A stretch of 55,666 nt of DNA, from NCBI GenBank assembly GCA_024639765.1, contig JAHEHU010000006.1:1-55666 (forward strand), read 5' to 3'. Both the position numbers and the translations under genes were made by a program. This document shows positions 17,674-25,500 of this stretch, in pieces; positions within the stretch are counted from its first letter, which is position 1; each line of letters begins with the position of its first letter. This DNA comes from Eudoraea sp. (lineage in GTDB: Bacteria > Bacteroidota > Bacteroidia > Flavobacteriales > Flavobacteriaceae). The notes below the pieces were generated by a model. The model saw only the letters and a program-made list of their open reading frames with translations. It ran no database searches and was not told the DNA's origin.

Positions 17674-19527
17674 TTATGACAGGATTTGTTTAAATTTTTC
17701 TTTTAGTTCATTGTTGGCAAAGGGTAAGCCTTGTATTTTGTTGAATTGAAGAAATTCATGGCCAGTAAAATTGGCTTTAAATATTTTAATCAATTGTCCG
17801 GTATTTAATTCACAGAAGACTATCTTCTTAAATCTTTTGAGAAGTTCCTCTGTGTTTTTTGGCAAGGGATTCAGGTAATGAAAATGTGCAAATCCGATAT
17901 TGGTATAGCCTTCTTCATTAAGATGCTTAACGGCAGAATGCAAGCTGCCATAGGTGCCTCCCCAACCAACTACCAGAAGATCACCAGAATCTGCAAATTC
18001 TGTTTCCTGATCCGGAATAAAATTCTGTACCCGTTTAACCTTCTCAGCTCTAATGTGGGTCATATATTCATGATTCTCTGGCACATAAGACACATTGCCG
18101 GTAACTTTGTCCTTTTCCAGACCCCCTACCCGGTGTTCTAAACCGGGGGTGCCAGGAACGGCCCAGTACCTTGCCAAAGAATCCTTGTCGCGTTCATAAG
18201 GATGATAATTCTCCTTGAATTCTTTTAAACGCATGTTTTTTATATCGGGCATTTCATTGACCGACTGTATTTTCCAGGGAGCAGAACCATTTGCAATATA
18301 TCCATCTGTCATTAAAAGTACAGGGGTCATATGCTCCAGAGTGAGTTTCGCCGCCTCATAGGCATAATTATAACAATTGGCAGGTGTACTCGCAGCAATA
18401 ACGATCAAAGGACTTTCCCCATTTCTTCCATACATGGCTTGTAAAAGGTCTGACTGCTCTGTTTTTGTTGGCAATCCTGTTGAAGGTCCTCCCCGCTGTA
18501 CATCTACTACTACAAGTGGTAACTCGATCATCATTGCCAGGCCTAAGGCTTCGCCTTTTAGCGCCAAACCGGGTCCTGAAGTAGTGGTTATGGCGAGGTC
18601 ACCGGCAAATGAAGCACCAATGGCCGAGGTTATCCCTGCAATTTCATCTTCGGCTTGTAATGTTTTTACTCCAAAATGTTTGTGTTTTACTAATTCATGT
18701 AAAATATCCGAGGCGGGCGTAATGGGATAAGAACCTAAGAATAGTTCCATTCCCGACTTTTCAGCTGCAGCCAGGAACCCCCAGGCAGTGGCTGTATTCC
18801 CCATAATGATCCTGTACGTACCCTCTTCCATTTTTGCGGGCGAAATTGTATAGGCATTAGGGATCAGTTCTAAGGTTTCCGCAAAATAATAGCCGGCATT
18901 GAGTACTTTGGTATTAGCTTCAATGATCGCTGGTTTTGTCTTGAATTTCTTTTGAAAGAATTCTATGGTATGTTCAGTGGAGCGATGGTACATCCAGTAG
19001 ACCATCCCTAGAGCAAACATATTCTTACTTCTGGTAATAGCCTTATTATCTAATCCCTGCACATCTTTCAAAGCTTCTTTTGTAAGAGAGGTCATGGCCA
19101 CTTCAATTACCCTGTAATTCTCCAGGCTGTTGTCTTCAAGCGGGTTGGATTCATAGAGCGCTTTTTCCAAATTCTTTTTGGAGAAAGAATCGGTATCCAC
19201 AATAATGGTGTGACCTGGTTTAACAGAATGTAAATTTGTTTTTAATCCCGCCGGATTCATCGCTACCAGAAGATCTACTTCATCACCAGGGGTACTTATT
19301 TCCACACTTCCTATATGGACCTGATAACCAGAAACACCATAAAGGCTGCCCTGGGGTGCTCTTATTTCAGCAGGATAATTTGGAAAGGTTGCCACATCGT
19401 TTCCGAACATGGCCGAAGTGTCTGAAAATTGTGTTCCTGTGAGTTGCATTCCATCTCCAGAATCCCCTACAAATCTAATTATTACGGCCTCTAGTATTTC
19501 TTCTTGTATATCAACTTTCGTATCCAT
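17674..19527 (-). CDS. korA: 2-oxoacid (2-oxoglutarate):ferredoxin oxidoreductase, fused gamma-alpha subunit
   Basis: Fused subunit of 617 residues. The gamma domain at about 12-200 begins VIIRFVGDSGDGMQLTG, and the alpha domain from about 235 has YPITPASDI (267 onward) and TTTSGPGLALKGEA. ATG 19527 is preferred over an in-frame TTG at 19548, since the family N-terminus follows directly. It is the first gene of the kor-nuo operon. Its leader contains a perfect -7 box (TAAATTTG, 19583-19590) placed 23 bp from the shared palindrome at 19614-19625. Confidence 0.94.
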   Translation of the reverse strand: MDTKVDIQEEILEAVIIRFVGDSGDGMQLTGTQFSDTSAMFGNDVATFPNYPAEIRAPQGSLYGVSGYQVHIGSVEISTPGDEVDLLVAMNPAGLKTNLHSVKPGHTIIVDTDSFSKKNLEKALYESNPLEDNSLENYRVIEVAMTSLTKEALKDVQGLDNKAITRSKNMFALGMVYWMYHRSTEHTIEFFQKKFKTKPAIIEANTKVLNAGYYFAETLELIPNAYTISPAKMEEGTYRIIMGNTATAWGFLAAAEKSGMELFLGSYPITPASDILHELVKHKHFGVKTLQAEDEIAGITSAIGASFAGDLAITTTSGPGLALKGEALGLAMMIELPLVVVDVQRGGPSTGLPTKTEQSDLLQAMYGRNGESPLIVIAASTPANCYNYAYEAAKLTLEHMTPVLLMTDGYIANGSAPWKIQSVNEMPDIKNMRLKEFKENYHPYERDKDSLARYWAVPGTPGLEHRVGGLEKDKVTGNVSYVPENHEYMTHIRAEKVKRVQNFIPDQETEFADSGDLLVVGWGGTYGSLHSAVKHLNEEGYTNIGFAHFHYLNPLPKNTEELLKRFKKIVFCELNTGQLIKIFKANFTGHEFLQFNKIQGLPFANNELKEKFKQILS

Positions 19528-19582
19528 GAAAATCGTGTTTGGATCCAAGGTACGTTCTTATGTACCGTAGATATATAAAGAT

Positions 19583-19590
19583 CAAATTTA
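19583..19590 (-). promoter_or_regulatory. Predicted -7 element of the kor-nuo operon
   Basis: On the minus strand the sequence reads TAAATTTG, a perfect match to the Bacteroidota -7 consensus TAnnTTTG. It begins 23 bp from the edge of the palindrome at 19614-19625. That would place a start site near 19576 and a leader of about 50 nt before korA. Confidence 0.65.
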
Positions 19591-19613
19591 AATTCTACAA
19601 AATCAAGTAAACA

Positions 19614-19625
19614 TGACTTTTATCA
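19614..19625. promoter_or_regulatory. Crp/Fnr-like palindrome shared by divergent kor-nuo and ferredoxin promoters
   Basis: TGACTTTTATCA, of the form TGAC-N4-ATCA, lies between two divergent transcripts. It sits 23 bp from a perfect TAnnTTTG box in both directions. The predicted centre is about -42 relative to each start, a class II activator position. The same palindrome type recurs at 20251, 29840 and 32088. The Fnr consensus TTGAT-N4-ATCAA is established. Assigning this site to that superfamily is inference. Confidence 0.65.
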
Positions 19626-19648
19626 TTTAACATCAATAAGTTGGGTTC

Positions 19649-19656
19649 TATTTTTG
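19649..19656 (+). promoter_or_regulatory. Predicted -7 element of the ferredoxin gene
   Basis: TATTTTTG matches TAnnTTTG exactly and starts 23 bp after the palindrome at 19614-19625. The predicted start site near 19663 leaves a leader of about 20 nt. Confidence 0.6.
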
Positions 19657-19681
19657 TGTATATTTAATCAAATTAGATAAA

Positions 19682-20032
19682 ATGGCTATCATAATTACAG
19701 ATGAGTGTATAAACTGCGATGCTTGTATTTCAGAATGTCCTAACAATGCAATTTATGAACCCGACCAGGAATGGGCTTTTTCAGATGAAACGGCTTTAAG
19801 CGGAATGGTTAAAACTCCAGGAGGAGCAGAAATGGATGCAGATACAGAGAACGAACCTATTTCAGATGAGTTTTATTACATTGTACCAGACAAATGTACA
19901 GAATGTAAGGGATTTCATGAAGAACCGCAATGTGCCTCTGTTTGTCCGGTAGATTGTTGCGTTCCAGATGAGGATCATGTGGAATCTGAAGAGCAGCTCC
20001 TTGACAAAAAAGCCTGGTTGCATGGTGAATAA
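19682..20032 (+). CDS. 2[4Fe-4S] ferredoxin with an acidic insertion
   Basis: A 116-residue dicluster ferredoxin. Cluster motifs are Cys9/12/15/19 (CINCDACISECP) and Cys72/75/84/88 with an eight-residue gap (CTEC-N8-CASVCP), the Chromatium/Alvin pattern. The family is usually about 80 residues. The extra length is an acidic stretch between the motifs (about residues 28-68) and an acidic C-terminal tail. It is a natural electron carrier between KorAB or NifJ and complex I, and shares one regulatory palindrome with the kor-nuo operon. It is followed by a strong terminator. Confidence 0.93.
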   Translation: MAIIITDECINCDACISECPNNAIYEPDQEWAFSDETALSGMVKTPGGAEMDADTENEPISDEFYYIVPDKCTECKGFHEEPQCASVCPVDCCVPDEDHVESEEQLLDKKAWLHGE

Positions 20033-20108
20033 CATTTTGGAGTGCATAATTTGACTTGCAGGATTTGTAGATATCCGGTAATTCTGTACCATTATCTAAT
20101 TTGAAATC

Positions 20109-20147
20109 ACCACCCTTTATTTATGTTAAATAGAGGGTGGTTTTTTT
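20109..20147 (+). terminator. Rho-independent terminator of the ferredoxin gene
   Basis: The stem pairs ACCACCCT (20109-20116) with AGGGTGGT (20134-20141) and continues through an AT-rich section to a 3-base loop, giving 15 pairs including one G-U. A run of seven T closes it. It separates ferredoxin transcription from nifJ. Confidence 0.9.
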
Positions 20148-20250
20148 ATTTAAAAAAAAGTAGCATTTCATTGGTGTTGTTGACTACTGCCAGAAAACCT
20201 ATGAATCATTTTTTGAACCAGAAGAACACCTATACTATGAATTTAGGAAC

Positions 20251-20293
20251 TGATAAATGTCATAGTTTACCCTCGTTAGTAATGCTACTTTTA
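20251..20293 (+). promoter_or_regulatory. Crp/Fnr-like palindrome and -7 box upstream of nifJ
   Basis: The palindrome is TGATAAATGTCA at 20251-20262 with flanks AAC and TAG. Exactly 23 bp later is TACTTTTA (20286-20293), one mismatch from TAnnTTTG. The layout equals that of the kor-nuo/fdx site. Confidence 0.6.
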
Positions 20294-20410
20294 GCCCAAT
20301 ATACTAATTACAAGACGTTCATTCTCAGTAAAATGGAATAGTAACCTTCCAGCGTATTTCTGTAGTGTGGAGTTTATAAAATAAGGGGTCTTAATTGAAA
20401 TTTATCCGTC

Positions 20411-23400
20411 ATGAAAAAAGAATTTCCAAAACTAATATGCGATGCTAATGAGGCTGTAGCCAGAATAGCCCACAAGACCAATGAGGTCTGTGCAATTTAT
20501 CCTATTACACCGGCTTCCCCCATGGGAGAGCATGTAGATGTTTTTAGCTCAGAAGGGGAGAAGAACATATGGGGTAATGTTCCAAGAATTGTTGAAATGC
20601 AGAGTGAAGGAGGCGCTGCGGGAGCAGTTCACGGTTCATTGCAGGCAGGAGCATTAACTACTACGTTTACCGCTTCTCAAGGCTTATTATTAATGATCCC
20701 TAATATGTACAAAATTGCCGGAGAATTATTACCCTCTGTTATCCACGTAGCTGCGAGGACCGTAGCTACTCATGCCCTTTCTATTTTTGGAGATCATTCT
20801 GATGTTATGGCCACCAGGCAAACAGGATTTTCCATGTTGTTCGGAAGTTCTGTGCAGGAGGCGATGGATTTCGCGTTGATCGCTCAGGTGGCTACCCTTC
20901 GTACCCGTGTGCCGTTCTTGAATATATTTGATGGCTTTAGGACCTCTCATGAGATCTCAAAAATAGATGCCATTCCAGACGATATCATCAAAGCCATGAT
21001 GCCAGATGATAAGATCATGGAACATAAAGACAGATCCTTGGACCCAGACCACCCGGTCATTAGGGGTACTTCACAGAACCCGGACGTATTTTTTCAGGCA
21101 CGCGAAGCTGCCAACCCTCAATATGAAAAGGTGCCAGGTGTAGTTAAAGAGGTCATGGATACGTTTTATAAACATACAGGTCGCCGCTATAATCTATTCG
21201 ACTATGTGGGACATCCGGAAGCAGAGAGAGTAATCATAATTATGGGATCTGGAGAAGGTGCTGTAAGAGAGACCGTTGAAACCCTTGTTGAACAAGACGA
21301 AAAAATAGGGGCATTGTTCGTTAGATTATACCGTCCATTTGCCATGGAATACTTCCTTAAGCAATTACCGGAAACCGTAACGAAAATAGCCGTTTTAGAC
21401 AGAACCAAAGAACCTGGAAGTATAGGAGAACCGCTGTATCTGGACGTGGTTACTGCTTATGTGGAAAGCCAGCGAATAATGCCAACTATTGTAGGAGGCA
21501 GATATGGATTGTCTTCCAAAGAATTTAATCCTGCGATGGTAAAAGGAATCTATGACGAACTATTGAAAGAACAACCCAAAAACCATTTTACTATAGGTAT
21601 CAATGATGATTTGGGGCATACTAGTCTGGATTATAATCCCGTCTTCAAAACCAGAAAAACAACCTTTAATTGTATGTTCTATGGCCTTGGTTCAGACGGA
21701 ACCGTAGGGGCCAACAAGAACTCCATTAAAATCATTGGGGATACTACCGATAACTATGTTCAAGGTTATTTTGTGTACGACTCTAAAAAGGCAGGGGCAC
21801 AAACCATATCGCATTTACGCTTTGGTCCACAACCTATTTTCTCTTCTTATTTGATCAATACAGCTGATTTTATAGCCTGTCATCAGTTTAATTTTATTGA
21901 GAAATACGATATACTGAATCATATCAAAAAAGGAGGTACCTTCTTGTTGAATTCACCTTTCAGCAACGATGAAATTTGGGATAAATTACCGAGGATCATG
22001 CAGGAAGAGATCATTGAAAATGAATTGAATTTCTATGTGGTAGATGCCACCAAAGTGGCACATGAGGCCAAACTTGGCAAAAGAACCAATACGGTTCTTC
22101 AGACTTGTTTCTTCGCAATATCTGGTATTTTACCTCAGGAAGAAGCTATTGAAAAAATTAAGAATGCTATTGTAAAATCATATTCCCATAAAGGGGATAA
22201 AGTGGTTAAAATGAACTTTAATGCGGTCGATAAATCGCTTGAACATCTCCAAAAAGTAACATATCCACAAAAAACTACTAATGACAGGGGATTAAAATCT
22301 ATTATGTCTGGAGAACCCGATCCGTTTGTTAAAGAGGTATTGGGTAAGATCCTTGCGGGCAGAGGCGATGAATTACCTGTAAGTTATTTTCCAATAGACG
22401 GAACATTCCCAACAGGAACCACGCAGTACGAAAAACGTGGTATTGCCGACTTTATCCCTATCTGGGATTCTCAAGAATTATGTACCCAATGTAACAAATG
22501 TGTTGTCATTTGTCCGCATGCTGCCATCCGCGCAAAGGTGGTGCCTAATGAAATACTGGCAGACGCTCCTGCGTCCCTAAAAAGGAGTCCGGCGAAAGGC
22601 AGGCCTTTTACAAAAGAAACAGAATCTTACATACTTCAGGTATCCCCGGAAGATTGTACGGGCTGTGATCTTTGCGTGGCTGTTTGTCCTGCTGAAAGTA
22701 AGGAGATCCCGGATTTTAAAGCCATCAATATGAGGAAGAAACTGGAGAACGATGTGGTAGAAAACACACATTGGGATTATTTTTCAAAACTTCCGGACTA
22801 TGACCGTACCGCATTGCAAATAACGAATGTAAAAGGTTCTCAATTCCTGGAACCATTATTTGAATTTTCAGGAGCCTGTTCGGGGTGTGGAGAAACTCCT
22901 TATATAAAACTATTGACCCAATTATTCGGAGATAGTATTCTGATTGCGAATGCAACCGGCTGTTCATCTATTTATGGGGGGAATTTACCAACTACTCCCT
23001 ATAAAAAGAATAAAGAAGGCAGGGGACCAGCATGGGCCAACTCCTTGTTTGAAGATAATGCGGAGTTCGGATTTGGTATGAAACTAGCATTGAGTAAAAA
23101 ACAAGAGATAGCCGTCGGATTATTAAAATCACTTGAGGAGAAAGTGGGCAAGGAGCTGGTTGAAGCCATTCTTAGTAATCCGGAGGATGATGAATCTCAA
23201 CGAAAAGAGAAATTTAAACATCTGGATGAACTCAAAGAGATATTATCCAAACATCAGGACCTTCCTGATGCCAAAAAGTTGATGCATCTTACCGAATACC
23301 TGAGGAAAAAAGCTGTTTGGATCTTAGGGGGCGATGGTTGGGCCTATGATATAGGATATGGCGGAGTAGATCACGTTCTTGCTTCCGGAGAAGATATTAA

Positions 23401-23944
23401 TATAATGGTCTTGGATACAGAAGTGTATTCTAACACAGGTGGCCAAACGTCCAAAGCAACACCTCTGGGGGCCAGCGCCAAGTTTTCCGTATCGGGAAAA
23501 AGAACCGGAAAGAAGAGTTTGGCATTGCAAGCAGTTTCCTATGAAAACGTCTATGTGGCACAAGTGGCACTGGGAGCAAAAGATATGCAAACACTGAGAG
23601 CCATGGAAGAGGCAGCCGCATATCCGGGACCATCATTGATTGTCGCTTATTCGCATTGCGGAGAACATGGCTACGATCTAAAAGAAGGCGCAATGCACCA
23701 GGAAAGGGCGGTAGAGACGGGTTATTGGCCACTCTTTAGATTTGATCCTTCTAAACCCAAAGGGAAGAAGTTTAAACTAGATTCTAAAGAACCTACCAAA
23801 CCCTTAGAGGAATTCATGTATATGGAAACTCGTTTTACAAGGGTTGTTAAAGACGATCCAAAATTAGGAGAAGAACTATTAAAACAAGCACAGGAAGAAG
23901 TAACTACTAAATGGGAACGATTAGAACTATTTAGAAGTATGTAA
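20411..23944 (+). CDS. nifJ: Pyruvate:ferredoxin (flavodoxin) oxidoreductase
   Basis: Single-chain enzyme of 1177 residues that converts pyruvate and CoA to acetyl-CoA and CO2 and reduces ferredoxin. Domains in order are alpha (YPITP at 30-34), the transketolase C-like domain, gamma, an internal 2[4Fe-4S] domain (CTQCNKCVVICP near 690, CTGCDLCVAVCP near 749), and the beta TPP domain. The TPP domain shows CSGCGETPY, NATGCSSIYGG and GGDGWAYDIGYGG near residue 972. Length and all motifs are complete. Such enzymes are usually oxygen-sensitive, so its presence in an apparently aerobic lineage suggests use at low oxygen or a protected form. The upstream palindrome fits oxygen- or redox-linked control. 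Its relation to the kor-nuo operon and ferredoxin is close in both place and predicted regulation. Confidence 0.96.
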   Translation: MKKEFPKLICDANEAVARIAHKTNEVCAIYPITPASPMGEHVDVFSSEGEKNIWGNVPRIVEMQSEGGAAGAVHGSLQAGALTTTFTASQGLLLMIPNMYKIAGELLPSVIHVAARTVATHALSIFGDHSDVMATRQTGFSMLFGSSVQEAMDFALIAQVATLRTRVPFLNIFDGFRTSHEISKIDAIPDDIIKAMMPDDKIMEHKDRSLDPDHPVIRGTSQNPDVFFQAREAANPQYEKVPGVVKEVMDTFYKHTGRRYNLFDYVGHPEAERVIIIMGSGEGAVRETVETLVEQDEKIGALFVRLYRPFAMEYFLKQLPETVTKIAVLDRTKEPGSIGEPLYLDVVTAYVESQRIMPTIVGGRYGLSSKEFNPAMVKGIYDELLKEQPKNHFTIGINDDLGHTSLDYNPVFKTRKTTFNCMFYGLGSDGTVGANKNSIKIIGDTTDNYVQGYFVYDSKKAGAQTISHLRFGPQPIFSSYLINTADFIACHQFNFIEKYDILNHIKKGGTFLLNSPFSNDEIWDKLPRIMQEEIIENELNFYVVDATKVAHEAKLGKRTNTVLQTCFFAISGILPQEEAIEKIKNAIVKSYSHKGDKVVKMNFNAVDKSLEHLQKVTYPQKTTNDRGLKSIMSGEPDPFVKEVLGKILAGRGDELPVSYFPIDGTFPTGTTQYEKRGIADFIPIWDSQELCTQCNKCVVICPHAAIRAKVVPNEILADAPASLKRSPAKGRPFTKETESYILQVSPEDCTGCDLCVAVCPAESKEIPDFKAINMRKKLENDVVENTHWDYFSKLPDYDRTALQITNVKGSQFLEPLFEFSGACSGCGETPYIKLLTQLFGDSILIANATGCSSIYGGNLPTTPYKKNKEGRGPAWANSLFEDNAEFGFGMKLALSKKQEIAVGLLKSLEEKVGKELVEAILSNPEDDESQRKEKFKHLDELKEILSKHQDLPDAKKLMHLTEYLRKKAVWILGGDGWAYDIGYGGVDHVLASGEDINIMVLDTEVYSNTGGQTSKATPLGASAKFSVSGKRTGKKSLALQAVSYENVYVAQVALGAKDMQTLRAMEEAAAYPGPSLIVAYSHCGEHGYDLKEGAMHQERAVETGYWPLFRFDPSKPKGKKFKLDSKEPTKPLEEFMYMETRFTRVVKDDPKLGEELLKQAQEEVTTKWERLELFRSM

Positions 23945-24015
23945 GAGCATATTACTTTGTGGCAAGGAATATTTACAAGTATGCCTAATTCTGTTAAATT
24001 AAAAATTAAAATAAG

Positions 24016-24393
24016 ATGGAAGTTTTAGCTAATAAATATTTTGACGAGGCAATCGGTAAAATGAAACAGGCAAGTGAAGAGTTGTACAGACCAGAGGAAG
24101 ATGTGGTTTCTTTTTTGGTTTGCAAAAATGCTCAAAGTGCCATTCAGAGTTTCCTGAAAGGATATCTTGCCAAAAATGGGATAGAAACAGATGAAAATGA
24201 AACGATTGATGAGATGTACGGTCATTGTATAAAACTCAATCAGCGATTTGAAAAGGTGAATCTAGCCGGGTTCAATTGCCATTCGCATGATCTGTCATCC
24301 CGATATTGTGAAGGTGCAGAAAAAGTGAGCAGGTGTTTCGATATTGCCGATAATCTGGATACATTTCTCAGGGAAGAGAAAATCATTGCATAG
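24016..24393 (+). CDS. HEPN-like small helical protein of unknown function
   Basis: A 125-residue, mostly helical soluble protein. The segment VCKNAQSAIQSFLKGYLAKNGIE resembles the HEPN core (pattern QxAxExxLKayL), but the catalytic R-x4-6-H of RNase-type HEPN proteins is not present. It has four cysteines (near residues 37, 70, 88 and 97, estimated by eye). It starts 71 bp after nifJ with no terminator between, so it may be read through from nifJ. A role linked to NifJ or Fe-S enzymes is only positional inference. Confidence 0.75.
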   Translation: MEVLANKYFDEAIGKMKQASEELYRPEEDVVSFLVCKNAQSAIQSFLKGYLAKNGIETDENETIDEMYGHCIKLNQRFEKVNLAGFNCHSHDLSSRYCEGAEKVSRCFDIADNLDTFLREEKIIA

Positions 24394-24417
24394 TTACTGA
24401 ATGCAAGTATGGATTCT

Positions 24418-25491
24418 TTATGAGTCCTTCCAGGTGCGTTTTAAAAAACCTATAAAGTTTTTATGCATCACATTTTCTATGTCCTGCCGGGAATATCCCC
24501 TTGCAGCCAGTAATGCAGTCACTTTTTGAAGGTCGGCAATGGTGTCTATATCAGCCGGACATTGCTCTTTGCCAAACCCTCCATCAAGATCGGTTCCCAT
24601 TCCTACGTGAAGTGAATTACCGGCAAGTTGGCAAATATGATCTATATGGTCTACCATAGTATCTAAGGTAACACCCATGGCCTGTGGAGTTGAATGGCCA
24701 CGTTCCCATTTTGGGACCATCATCCATGCATCAAGGGCCATTCCAATAACTGCTTTTCTCTTGATCAATTCTTTGATCTGTTCATCAGAGAATTGCCTGT
24801 TATGGTCTACCAGTGCTCTGCAATTATTGTGACTGGCCCATACAGGACCGTTATAGACATCCATTGTTTCCCAAAAACTCTGATCACAAAGGTGGGTTGC
24901 ATCCAGAATAATATGCAAGCGTTCTATTTCTCGTAATAATTCTTTTCCTTTACTCCCTATGCCCCCCACAGAATTGGTTCCAAAGGCGTATGTTCCCGGA
25001 CCGTAATGTGCAGGCCCTATGGCTCTTAATCCCCGCTCATAGGATTTTTCCAAATGCGTAAGGGATACAATAGAATCTGCCCCCTCCAGACTAAGTATAT
25101 ACCCAATAGGCTTTTTGTCTGAAGAATCTTGGCTCCAAATAGCAATAAGATCATCTAGCTGTGTTCCATTCGTAATTTGGGTCATTTCCCCAATTGCCTC
25201 CATTTCCTTATACCATGCTAACTGACCCTGTGTTTGGGCCCATGCCTGTTGAGGTGAATTCCAGCCAGGCAGAGGATTAGATTTTTTGGAATAGCGTGCT
25301 ATTTGAGTGGCCACGCAAATACCGATATTTCCTTTTCGCATGGCATCCAGGGAAACCGTGTTTTTTGCACGATCTGGTTTGTCTGTCATTCCTTCTTCCC
25401 TCTCTCGGATCTCTTCCACTGAAGAACTAAGATCCCGATTCCATTCCAGGGCATTCATGGCAAGATCGAGATGTGCATCAAAAATCAACAT
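24418..25491 (-). CDS. Membrane dipeptidase-type metallopeptidase (M19, renal dipeptidase family)
   Basis: Zinc dipeptidase family, 357 residues, without a signal peptide, so cytoplasmic. Metal-ligand pattern: DAHLDL at His7 and Asp9, the ILSLEGADS glutamate, the DATHLCD and ASHNNCRAL histidines, and GMGTDLDGGFG near the end. Family members hydrolyse dipeptides, many with a C-terminal D-residue. It is the last gene of a four-gene operon with a permease, a RidA protein and a D-amino-acid lyase, consistent with feeding D-amino acids into that pathway. Confidence 0.92.
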   Translation of the reverse strand: MLIFDAHLDLAMNALEWNRDLSSSVEEIREREEGMTDKPDRAKNTVSLDAMRKGNIGICVATQIARYSKKSNPLPGWNSPQQAWAQTQGQLAWYKEMEAIGEMTQITNGTQLDDLIAIWSQDSSDKKPIGYILSLEGADSIVSLTHLEKSYERGLRAIGPAHYGPGTYAFGTNSVGGIGSKGKELLREIERLHIILDATHLCDQSFWETMDVYNGPVWASHNNCRALVDHNRQFSDEQIKELIKRKAVIGMALDAWMMVPKWERGHSTPQAMGVTLDTMVDHIDHICQLAGNSLHVGMGTDLDGGFGKEQCPADIDTIADLQKVTALLAARGYSRQDIENVMHKNFIGFLKRTWKDS

Positions 25492-25500
25492 AAATGTATT

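Larger units (their letters stand above)
20033..20410. other. Intergenic region between ferredoxin and nifJ
   Basis: This holds a strong terminator (20109-20147), a Crp/Fnr-like palindrome (20251-20262) and a probable -7 box (20286-20293). About 110 nt of predicted nifJ leader follow, in which I see no known riboswitch. A 72-codon open frame at 20123-20341 starts in the terminator loop and does not look like a gene. Confidence 0.6.

Noticed and set aside
17240-17749. Open frame of 169 codons on the plus strand
   Set aside because: Antisense to korB and the end of korA, with no domain signal.
19528-19548. Upstream TTG start for korA
   Set aside because: ATG at 19527 gives the family N-terminus, and the TTG adds seven residues with no match to the family.
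20123-20341. Open frame of 72 codons between ferredoxin and nifJ
   Set aside because: It starts in the loop of a strong terminator, spans the regulatory palindrome and -7 box, and has no recognisable protein features.
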